NCBI GenBank assembly: GCA_964569315.1
Contig: CAZMUZ010000070.1
Coordinates: 1 to 19,466, forward strand
Reading direction: 5' to 3'
DNA from: CADEFF01 sp964569315
GTDB lineage: Bacteria; Pseudomonadota; Alphaproteobacteria; Dongiales; Dongiaceae
Length of the DNA stretch: 19,466 nucleotides
Made by a program: the position numbers and the translations under genes. Below the pieces are notes generated by a model. The model was not told the DNA's origin, did not search any database, and worked only from the letters and a program-made list of their open reading frames with translations. Of this stretch, positions 9,201-14,426 are shown piece by piece (positions within the stretch are counted from its first letter, which is position 1; each line of letters begins with the position of its first letter).

Positions 9201-9330
9201 CGGCACGCTGCTGACGCTCTTCGTCGTGCCGGTCGCCTACATGCTGCTGGCGCCGCGCGCGGCGCCGGTCATCGTGCGGGACGAGACGGCGGGCCATGCG
9301 GCGCCCCCGGCGCAGCACCCGGCCGAATAG
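6241..9330 (+). CDS. RND (HAE1) multidrug efflux permease
   Basis: A 1029-residue inner-membrane proton-driven pump of the AcrB/MexB superfamily, full length. It begins with the canonical short cytoplasmic N terminus KISEICIQRPVFATVL, followed by TM1 (about 12-29) and the first periplasmic porter region with DVRDRVARVRGLLP. TM2-TM6 fall at about 338-490, TM7 at about 524-544, then the second porter region, and TM8 at about 848-870 onward. Proton-relay residues are present: Asp400-Asp401 in TM4 (GLVVDDAIVVLENI) and Lys915 in TM10 (KHGILIVEFA), matching AcrB D407/D408/K940. The C-terminal GWVIVGGMSFGTLLTLFVVP signature is intact. GAGG upstream of ATG 6241 serves as ribosome site. Substrates cannot be read from sequence. 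No outer-membrane factor gene lies in this window, so the pump presumably uses a channel encoded elsewhere. It converges with the protease gene with only 16 bp between the stops. Confidence 0.95.
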   Translation: MKISEICIQRPVFATVLSVVVVLIGLVSWQRLTIREYPNIDEPVVTVATTYRGASAEIVESQVTKIIENSLAGIEGVEYTTSISRSEESQITVRFRIDRDVDAAANDVRDRVARVRGLLPDDIDEPVVSKVEADAEPILYLAFSSDRHSDLEITDFADRVVQDRLQTLPGVADVPIFGERRYSMRIWLNGDKLAAYRLTTQDVEAALVAQNAEIPAGRIESDRREFTVVSQTDLRTPEEFGAIVLKDASGYLVRLDDVARIEVAAADDRVIARYNGKSAVALGVVKQSVANPLAVSQAVRDAIPEIEEQLPPGMSLSIAYDSAIFIDRSIQAVYHTIGEAVLLVMAVIFFFLRSFRATAVPVVTIPVSLIGAFALMLLFGFSINTLTLLAFVLAIGLVVDDAIVVLENIYRHIEAGMKPIQAAFLGMREIGFAVVAMTITLAAVFAPLAFSTGRTGRLFTEFALTLAGAVLISGFVALTLSPMMCSRLLKHSERHGRVYRMIESGLLWTNDGYRRLLDRVLRLRVLMIAIFLVVAGVGIFVFRLLPSELAPYEDRGSILAIMIGPEGATAKDTDSYVRMIEQQWEQVPEKESYFTVTGFPVVNQGIGFMSFHDWSERERSAFEIVQELGGQMFTNPGLLAFPLMFPPLGQEFNQTAVQFVIQTTGTYEELQVLVNRILAETAKNPGLINIDTDLKLNKPEIRVDVNRDKAADLGIPVDVIGRTLETFLGSRQVTRFKLEGEEYDVILRMEPSTRSNPSDIVSIFVRGDSGEMVELANLVTVRETVAPRELNHFNKLRAVTISASIAPGYSLGEALSFLRDTVRQVATDPVQIDYAGQSREFNESSASLYIVFLLALVFIYLVLAAQFESFVDPFIIMLTVPTAMTGALIALHFTGGTMNIYSQIGMVTLVGLITKHGILIVEFANQLREQGREKAAAVIESATLRLRPILMTTGAMVLGAVPLALATGAGAESRQQIGWVIVGGMSFGTLLTLFVVPVAYMLLAPRAAPVIVRDETAGHAAPPAQHPAE

Positions 9331-9346
9331 CGGCGCGGCCCGAAGG

Positions 9347-10780
9347 CTACTCGCCGCAGACCTTCGGCGCCTGGACGAGACCCCAGCCGAACTCCGGATC
9401 GCGGCCGGGCCGGCCGAGGTCGCGGCTGTGGGCGGCGAGCGCCTCGTCGAGCGCCGCCGCGTCGGCCGGCAGATTCGCCGCCAGCGTCGCCGCCACGGCC
9501 GTCACGAAGGGCGCCGCGAAGGAGGTTCCGGTGGCATAGCCGTCGGGCGCGCCGCCGGCCGGAACGCGCACCCCCGGTGCTGCAAGATCGATGTAATCGC
9601 CGAGATTGGCCTCGGGATAGCGCCGGGCGTCCGCATCGACCGCGGTGACCGCGATGACGTCGTCGAGGGCCGCCGGATAGGCCGCCGCCGCATCGCGCCC
9701 GCCATTGCCGGCCGAGGCGATGAGCGCCACGCCCTTCGCCGCCGCCTTCTCCACGGCGAGCGCCACGAGATCGTTGTCGTCCCCCGCGAGGCTGATATTG
9801 ACGGCGCTAACACCCTCGCCCACCAGCCAGTCGAGCGCGCCGACGAAGCCGACCGCGGTCGCCTGCGGCTCTCCCTTCGCATCGGTCGAGAAGACGCCCG
9901 CCGCGAAGAGCGCGGCGGCGGGCATGAGGCCGCCGCTTTCGGCCGAGGGTGCGCCCACGAGAATGCTGGCGATCGCGGTACCATGCGCGGGCGGGGCCGG
10001 CCGCTCGTCGGGCCCCAGGAAGCTGCGCCGCTCGATCTCGGCATGCGCCAGGGCCAGGCTCGCCACATCGACGGGCGTGTCGATCATGCCGATGCGGAGA
10101 CCGGCCCCGCAATTCTCCGGGCGGTCCGGCCAGCCGATCATGCGCCGCGCATAGTCCGGACCCGGCAGGCTGACGCTCGCCATCGGCGCATAAAGCGAAT
10201 TCACATCGAGCTCGATTCCCGGCATCTGCGCCTCCAGAAGCGCGCGGCCCCGCGATAGCGACATCCCGACCGGGAGCCGCAACCGGGCGACCGAAAGCTC
10301 GAGCGAGGGGAAAGGCTCGACGGAAACCACGCTGATTCCGAGCGGGGCGACCGCGGCGGCGAGATCGCGATCCGGCCCGATCGCGACCAGCTCGTTGGCC
10401 ACCGCGCGGCGCGACCCGGCATCGCGATCGGCGTCATCGCTATTGTCGCTATTGTCGTCGCCGTCCTCGCCACTCTCTCCGGTGTCGCCGCCCTCGCCGC
10501 CCTCGCCGCCTTCCCCGCCATCATCGCCGCCATCGTCGCCGCCTTCCCCGCCGTCGCTGTCGCCGCCTTCGCCACCCCCGCCGTCGCCATCTCCACCGCC
10601 ATCGCCCCCTCCGCCCTCGCCGCCGCCTTCACCATCGGCGAGCGCGCTTCCCTGGAGATCCCGGCCATCGATCGGGAGCCGCACCGGCAGGACGCCGACC
10701 ACGACCGCGAGCAGCAGCGCGCCGGCGAGGCGATATCGCAGGGCCGCGCGGCGTCCGGTCGGAGGGAGGTCCCGGGTCAT
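9347..10780 (-). CDS. Subtilisin-like (S8) serine protease with acidic Gly-rich tract
   Basis: A 477-residue exported or membrane-anchored protease. The basic N terminus is followed by a hydrophobic segment (about 15-35), acting as a signal or anchor. Next comes an extreme Gly/Asp/Glu/Ser tract (about 49-120), then a propeptide-like region (about 127-200), and the S8 catalytic domain (about 205-470). The catalytic triad is visible: Asp234 in GMIDTPVD, His266 in HGTAIASIL and Ser420 in GTSFAAPFVTAV. The likely oxyanion residue is Asn359 in ASAGNGG. Cys224 and Cys475 could form a disulfide. It is the last gene of the sigma/anti-sigma operon; its ATG is 4 bp after the anti-sigma stop and has no clear ribosome site, so translational coupling is likely. 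An in-frame extension upstream overlaps the anti-sigma gene and is not needed. The role may be regulatory (acting on the anti-sigma factor) or an output of the regulon; the sequence does not decide. Confidence 0.9.
   Translation of the reverse strand: MTRDLPPTGRRAALRYRLAGALLLAVVVGVLPVRLPIDGRDLQGSALADGEGGGEGGGGDGGGDGDGGGGEGGDSDGGEGGDDGGDDGGEGGEGGEGGDTGESGEDGDDNSDNSDDADRDAGSRRAVANELVAIGPDRDLAAAVAPLGISVVSVEPFPSLELSVARLRLPVGMSLSRGRALLEAQMPGIELDVNSLYAPMASVSLPGPDYARRMIGWPDRPENCGAGLRIGMIDTPVDVASLALAHAEIERRSFLGPDERPAPPAHGTAIASILVGAPSAESGGLMPAAALFAAGVFSTDAKGEPQATAVGFVGALDWLVGEGVSAVNISLAGDDNDLVALAVEKAAAKGVALIASAGNGGRDAAAAYPAALDDVIAVTAVDADARRYPEANLGDYIDLAAPGVRVPAGGAPDGYATGTSFAAPFVTAVAATLAANLPADAAALDEALAAHSRDLGRPGRDPEFGWGLVQAPKVCGE
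10421..10636 (-). repeat. Low-complexity Gly/Asp/Glu-coding tract inside the protease gene
   Basis: On the coding strand this is an irregular repeat of GGC, GAC and GAG codons, giving runs such as GGEGGEGGDTGESGEDGDD. It encodes about 72 residues that are almost all Gly, Asp, Glu or Ser, strongly negatively charged and surely disordered. It separates the membrane segment from the protease. Such DNA is prone to length changes by slippage. Confidence 0.85.
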
Positions 10781-10784
10781 CGGT

Positions 10785-11489
10785 TCAACTGCGGACGGCC
10801 TCGAGCGTGATGATCTCCCAGCCGCCGTCGCCGCGGCGGCAGGCGATGCCGTCCTCGACCGAGGCCGTGCCCATGCGCGCACGCTCATGGCGGAATTCGC
10901 GGCAGCTCGCGCCGAAGCCGGCGGTGAAGGATCCGGTGAGGGTGATGCTGCCGGCCGCATCGTTCGCCGCGTCGCGATAATCGAGGCGCGCGCCGATCCG
11001 ATCGGCCGCCAGGGCATCGCGCAGCGCCTTCTCGAAGGCGGGATTGCCGGCCGTCGGACCCGAGGCCGGCCGGAACAGCCCGTCATTCCCGCCGCGCTCC
11101 GTCACCAGCCCGCCGGCAAAGCCGAGCGCCACCAGCAACAGGCCCGCCGCCAGCGGCAGCAACCGACGCGCCAGGCTCGGGCGGCGGGACAGCGATACCG
11201 CATGGTCGCCGCCGGTCCGCGGGCGCACCGCATCCGGGTCCGGGAAACGGCCGGCCGATGCGCCGCCGCGAAGGCGATCGACCAGCGCCGCCGGCACCGG
11301 CGTTTCGAGGATCTCGACGAAGGCGCCGCGCGCCGCCGAGGCGCTCTCGCGCAGCAGCCGGATCGAGGCCTGCGCCGCCGGATCTTCGGCCACCGCGTTC
11401 TCCAGCCGGCGCGCGGTGGCGGCATCGAGCTCGCCATCGACATAGGCCACCAGCATCGCATCGTCCCAGAACTTCACGACATTGCTCAT
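10785..11489 (-). CDS. Membrane anti-sigma factor
   Basis: A 234-residue single-pass membrane protein. The cytoplasmic N-terminal domain (about 8-75, with LVAYVDGELDAATARRLENAV) is typical of anti-sigma domains that bind ECF sigma factors. It has no His or Cys, so it is not a zinc-type (ZAS) domain. One transmembrane helix lies at about 108-129. The periplasmic part (about 135-234) ends in a segment with two cysteines, CREFRHERARM (196-206) and GIACRRGDGGWEI (214-226). This resembles the C-terminal domain of rickettsial 17-kDa-type surface antigens. The ATG overlaps the sigma-factor stop (ATGA), with a strong GGGGAGGAG about 8 nt upstream. By family precedent it holds the sigma factor inactive at the membrane and releases it on an envelope signal. 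The signal is unknown. Confidence 0.85.
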   Translation of the reverse strand: MSNVVKFWDDAMLVAYVDGELDAATARRLENAVAEDPAAQASIRLLRESASAARGAFVEILETPVPAALVDRLRGGASAGRFPDPDAVRPRTGGDHAVSLSRRPSLARRLLPLAAGLLLVALGFAGGLVTERGGNDGLFRPASGPTAGNPAFEKALRDALAADRIGARLDYRDAANDAAGSITLTGSFTAGFGASCREFRHERARMGTASVEDGIACRRGDGGWEIITLEAVRS

Positions 11490-12040
11490 CGCCGGCTCTC
11501 CTCCCCGCGGCCGGCGCTCGCCGGCCCGCCCTCGATCGCCCGTGCCAGGGCCAGCCGCGCGCGGGCCAGCCGGCTCATCACCGTGCCGATCGGAATCTCC
11601 AGGATCTCCGACGCTTCCTTGTAGGAAACGCCCTCGACCGTGACCAGCATCAGCACGGCGCGCTGGTCTTCCGGCAGCTTCGCGATCTCGCGCCGCACCG
11701 CCGCCATGGTAAGCCGCGCTTCCTGCTCGCGCACCGCATCGCCGACCGACCGCTCGGCGAGCGCCTCGGCCGGAAGCGCGATCTCCCGGCCGCGCGACTG
11801 CCGGATCCGGTCGATCCAGAGATTCTGCGCGATCCGGAACATCCAGCTATCGAGCCGGGTGCCGGGCTGCCATTGCTCGATGCGCGACAGCGCGCGCTCG
11901 CAGGCGCTCTGCACCAGGTCGTCGGCATCGGCCAGCGATCCGGTCAGGCCGCAGGCGAAGCGCCGGAGCCGGGGGAGAAGCGCCACCATCTCTCTGCGAA
12001 TGGCGTCTTCCACGCTCGGCACCCTCTCCCTTTGCCTCAT
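11486..12040 (-). CDS. ECF-type RNA polymerase sigma factor
   Basis: A 184-residue sigma-70 family protein containing only regions 2 and 4, as expected for the extracytoplasmic-function group. Region 2 (about 20-82) includes DADDLVQSACERAL and the -10 recognition helix segment RLDSWMFRIAQNLWIDRIR. Region 4 (about 115-168) includes LPEDQRAVLMLVTVEGVSY and the helix-turn-helix EILEIPIGTVMSRLARAR. It directs polymerase to a small regulon and is normally restrained by the anti-sigma factor encoded next, which overlaps it by 4 bp. The start is uncertain. ATG 12040 is used here. GTG 12046 is also possible, and GTG 12013 has a better ribosome site (AGGGAGAGG) and would give a 175-residue protein with all domains intact. 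ECF operons are often autoregulated, but I could not find a convincing ECF promoter by eye. Confidence 0.93.
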   Translation of the reverse strand: MRQRERVPSVEDAIRREMVALLPRLRRFACGLTGSLADADDLVQSACERALSRIEQWQPGTRLDSWMFRIAQNLWIDRIRQSRGREIALPAEALAERSVGDAVREQEARLTMAAVRREIAKLPEDQRAVLMLVTVEGVSYKEASEILEIPIGTVMSRLARARLALARAIEGGPASAGRGEESRR

Positions 12041-12050
12041 CGCCACAACG

Positions 12051-12080
12051 GCGGGCGCGGCGATTTAATCCCGCGCCCGC
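12051..12080. promoter_or_regulatory. Perfect 10-bp inverted repeat with AT-rich centre
   Basis: GCGGGCGCGG (12051-12060) and CCGCGCCCGC (12071-12080) are perfect inverted repeats around CGATTTAATC. The element lies in the divergent gap, 10 nt or less upstream of the sigma-factor start codon. As DNA it could be an operator covering an AT-rich promoter element. As RNA it would be a very stable hairpin abutting the start codon of the sigma gene. Confidence 0.6.
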
Positions 12081-12183
12081 GCATTTTATCATGGGCGGTG
12101 GCTGCGCGACCTCCTGGTGCTGCTGGCCGCGGTACCGTCGCCTGCGATAGACTGCGCCTCGGCCGCCGCGGGGATGCGCCGGA

Positions 12184-12864
12184 ATGCTCAGACTCCTCAT
12201 AGCCTTGGCGATAGCCCTGACGCTCGCCGGCGGCGCCCGCGCCGACTACATGTCGGCGCTCCAGGCGCTGCAGGCCGGCGACTACGACGCCGCCGTCGCG
12301 GCCTTCCGGCCGCTGGCGGAGGCCGGGAACCCGGCCGCGCAGTTCAATCTCGGCCGGATGTACGAGCGCGGCGACGGCGTCGCCCGCGACGCAGGCGCGG
12401 CGCGGGGCTGGTACGAGAAGGCGGCCGCCCAGGATCTCGTCGAGGCGCAGATGGCGCTCGGCGACCTCCTTGCGCGCGGGGACGGGCTGCCCCGGGACCC
12501 GGTCATGGCGGCGAGCTGGTACCGCCGCGCGGCCGCCCAGGGCAATGCCGTCGCGATGAACAATCTCGGCATCATGGCGAGCCGCGGCGACGGCCGGCCG
12601 AAGAGCGAGGCGGAGGCGTTGATGTGGTTCATCGCCGCCGCCGGACGCGGCCTCGCGGAGGCGCAGTTCAATCTCGGTGTCGCCTATGCGCGGGCCGAGG
12701 GGGCACCGGGCGATCTCGTCAAGGCCTATGGCTGGTTCCGCCTCGCGGCAAACCGGGGCGACGAGGATGCGCTGCAGGCCATCCAGGCGATCGCGCCGGC
12801 GATGCAGCCGGAGGAGATCGACGCCGCCGAAGCCTTCGCCCGGGACTGGGTCGCCGCGCCGTGA
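12184..12864 (+). CDS. Secreted Sel1-repeat (TPR-like) protein
   Basis: A 226-residue protein with a Sec signal peptide (residues 1-20, cleavage predicted after ARA) and a TPR-like first helix pair (about 24-48). Four Sel1-type repeats of about 36 residues follow (roughly 49-84, 85-120, 121-156, 157-192), each with the A-x-x-x-LG-x-x-Y/L ... G-DG ... A-x-x-WY/F-x-x-AA pattern. Sel1 repeats form a solenoid for protein-protein contacts, so this is probably a periplasmic scaffold or adaptor. The start is ATG 12184, immediately followed by the hydrophobic signal, but a strong ribosome site is not evident. Its stop overlaps the GTG start of the amine oxidase gene (GTGA), which strongly suggests coupled translation and a shared role. 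It is divergent from the sigma-factor operon and might belong to its regulon. Confidence 0.9.
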   Translation: MLRLLIALAIALTLAGGARADYMSALQALQAGDYDAAVAAFRPLAEAGNPAAQFNLGRMYERGDGVARDAGAARGWYEKAAAQDLVEAQMALGDLLARGDGLPRDPVMAASWYRRAAAQGNAVAMNNLGIMASRGDGRPKSEAEALMWFIAAAGRGLAEAQFNLGVAYARAEGAPGDLVKAYGWFRLAANRGDEDALQAIQAIAPAMQPEEIDAAEAFARDWVAAP

Positions 12865-14189
12865 GGCGCCGGCCGGTCCGGCGCCGCGATTTCCTGACCG
12901 GGCTCGGCGCCGGGCTCGCTTTTCCGAAGCTGGCGCTCGGCACCACGCGGACCCCCGACGTCGTCATCGTCGGCGCCGGTGCGGCGGGTATCTTTGCGGC
13001 GCGGGCGCTCGCGCGGCGCGGCATCGGCTTCGCGCTGCTCGAGGCGAAGAACCGCACCGGCGGGCGCGCCTTCACCGAAAGCGAAAGCTTCGGCACCCCG
13101 TTCGACCATGGCTGCTCCTTCCTGCATCAGGCGGACCGCAACCCGTGGCGACCGCTGGCGGTCGAGGCGGGCTACAGCCTGCTGCGCCGTGGCGAGGGCG
13201 AAACCGTCTTCGTCGGCAATCGCCGCGCCACCGCGGCCGAGCGCGACGGCTATGGCGAGGCCTGGCAGCGGACGAACCGGGCGCTCGGCCGCGCCGGCGC
13301 CGCCGGCCTCGACATCCCCGCGGCCGCGGCGATCGAGACCCGCACGGGCTGGAGCCGGGTCTGCGAGAACTGGATCGGCCCGATGAGCTTCGCCGCCGAT
13401 TTCGAGGATTTCTCGACCGCCGACTGGTGGGCCGGCGAGGCGACCGACCCCAACGACATGATCGCGGAAGGCTTCGGCACGCTCGTCGCCGAGGTCGCCT
13501 CCGCCCTGCCGGTCGATCTCGAGACCCCGGTCGGCGCCATCGACTGGAGCGGCCAAGGGGTCAAGATCGAGACGCCGCGCGGCACCCTCCAGGCGAGGGC
13601 CGCCATCGTCACCGTCTCGACCGGCGCGCTGCAGGCGGAAGGCATCCGCTTCACCCCGCCCCTGCCGCCGGCGACGCGGGACGCCGTCGGCCATCTCCCG
13701 ATGGGCCTGCTCGGCAAGCTCGCGCTCGGCTTCGCCCCGGGCACGCGGTTCGACATTCCGGCAAACGACTGGGTCACCTATCTCACCCAGAGCCGCGAGG
13801 CCGTTTTCTTCCTCGCCTGGCCGTTCGACGCGGATGTGATGGTCGGATTCTGCGGCGGGCGCTTCGGCTGGGACCTGACCCGGGCGGGAGAGGCGGCGGC
13901 GATCGATTTCGGCCTCGGCGAGCTCGCGAAGCTCGTCGGCGCCGACGCGCGCAAGCGCTTCGTCCGGGGCCGCTTCACGCAATGGGGCAACGATCCGCAT
14001 ATGCGCGGCGCCTATGCCCATGAGGCGCCCGGCCATCACGGCGCCAGGACCGCGCTCATGACGCCGGTCGGCGACCGGATCTGGTTCGCGGGCGAAGCCG
14101 TCGCCGGCGGCTACGCCATGACCTGCGGCGGTGCTGCGATGAGCGGCCGCACCGTGGCCGACCGCGTGGCGGCGACGCTCGGGCTCTGA
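12861..14189 (+). CDS. Tat-exported flavin amine oxidase (FAD-dependent oxidoreductase)
   Basis: A 442-residue flavoenzyme of the monoamine/polyamine oxidase family. The N terminus has a twin-arginine signal (RRRDFLTG at 7-14, followed by a hydrophobic stretch to about 27), implying export of the folded FAD enzyme to the periplasm. FAD motifs are VVIVGAGAAG (34-43), Glu61 and the family signature NRTGGRAFT (64-72). The substrate domain has LPMGLLGKLALGF (279-291), whose Lys286 matches the conserved lysine that hydrogen-bonds flavin N5 through water in amine oxidases. The C terminus carries TQWGNDPHMRGAY (373-385) and IWFAGEA (407-413). The start is GTG 12861, which places the Tat motif at the N terminus. 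The frame is open further upstream, but that part only mirrors the Sel1 gene. It overlaps that gene by 4 bp. The substrate (polyamine, amino acid or other amine) is unknown. Confidence 0.88.
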   Translation: MRRRPVRRRDFLTGLGAGLAFPKLALGTTRTPDVVIVGAGAAGIFAARALARRGIGFALLEAKNRTGGRAFTESESFGTPFDHGCSFLHQADRNPWRPLAVEAGYSLLRRGEGETVFVGNRRATAAERDGYGEAWQRTNRALGRAGAAGLDIPAAAAIETRTGWSRVCENWIGPMSFAADFEDFSTADWWAGEATDPNDMIAEGFGTLVAEVASALPVDLETPVGAIDWSGQGVKIETPRGTLQARAAIVTVSTGALQAEGIRFTPPLPPATRDAVGHLPMGLLGKLALGFAPGTRFDIPANDWVTYLTQSREAVFFLAWPFDADVMVGFCGGRFGWDLTRAGEAAAIDFGLGELAKLVGADARKRFVRGRFTQWGNDPHMRGAYAHEAPGHHGARTALMTPVGDRIWFAGEAVAGGYAMTCGGAAMSGRTVADRVAATLGL

Positions 14190-14191
14190 AG

Positions 14192-14210
14192 CCGGGGGGC
14201 TTCGCCCCGG
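14192..14210 (+). terminator. GC-rich hairpin after the amine oxidase gene
   Basis: CCGGGG (14192-14197) pairs with CCCCGG (14205-14210). An alternative pairing is GGGGC with GCCCC around TTC. It begins 2 bp after the stop codon. No T-tract follows, so it may act as a transcript 3' end stabiliser or a weak or Rho-assisted terminator. Confidence 0.4.
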
Positions 14211-14236
14211 GCGGGCATATCCAGGAGAAGGTTCGG

Positions 14237-14271
14237 GCGGTCTTCCGACCGCGGCACCCCCGGCGGGTGCC
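14237..14271. other. Two abutting perfect hairpins
   Basis: GCGGTC-TTCC-GACCGC (14237-14252) is followed without any gap by GGCACCC-CCGGC-GGGTGCC (14253-14271). Both stems are perfect (6 and 7 bp). They lie between the amine oxidase and acyltransferase genes, about 155 bp before the latter. They could be a tandem terminator or 3' end structure, a REP-like element, or a leader structure. Confidence 0.45.
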
Positions 14272-14426
14272 ATCGCCTGCTGTCAGGGACGCCGGTCGCT
14301 CTATTGCATTCTCGAACGCGGCCGCCGCGCTATAGTCGCGGCGTCCGAATCCTCGCGCGATCGGGGTCTCGGCATCGGCCGATGCGACCTGCGACAGGGC
14401 TGCGCAAACGGGGGAACTGCGCCGGC

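Noticed and set aside
6496..9318. Open frame of 940 codons on the minus strand opposite the RND permease
   Set aside because: Composition is dominated by His, Arg, Asp and Glu with no domain; it is the antisense shadow of the permease.
10421..10636. Repetitive DNA that might be read as a CRISPR or minisatellite
   Set aside because: Repeat units are short and irregular, stay in frame, have no unique spacers, and are explained by an acidic Gly-rich protein segment.
10395..11624. Plus-strand frame encoding a long Ser/Pro-rich protein across the protease and anti-sigma genes
   Set aside because: The Ser-Pro repeats are the complement of the Gly/Asp/Glu codons of the protease tract; the minus-strand reading has catalytic motifs and the operon structure.
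12117..12860. In-frame upstream extension of the amine oxidase, which would give about 690 codons
   Set aside because: The extra part lies over the Sel1 gene in another frame and is Arg/Gly-rich; the Tat signal at GTG 12861 marks the real N terminus.
12726..14273. Minus-strand open frame opposite the amine oxidase
   Set aside because: Low-complexity Arg/Gly/Ala translation; the plus strand carries full flavoenzyme motifs.
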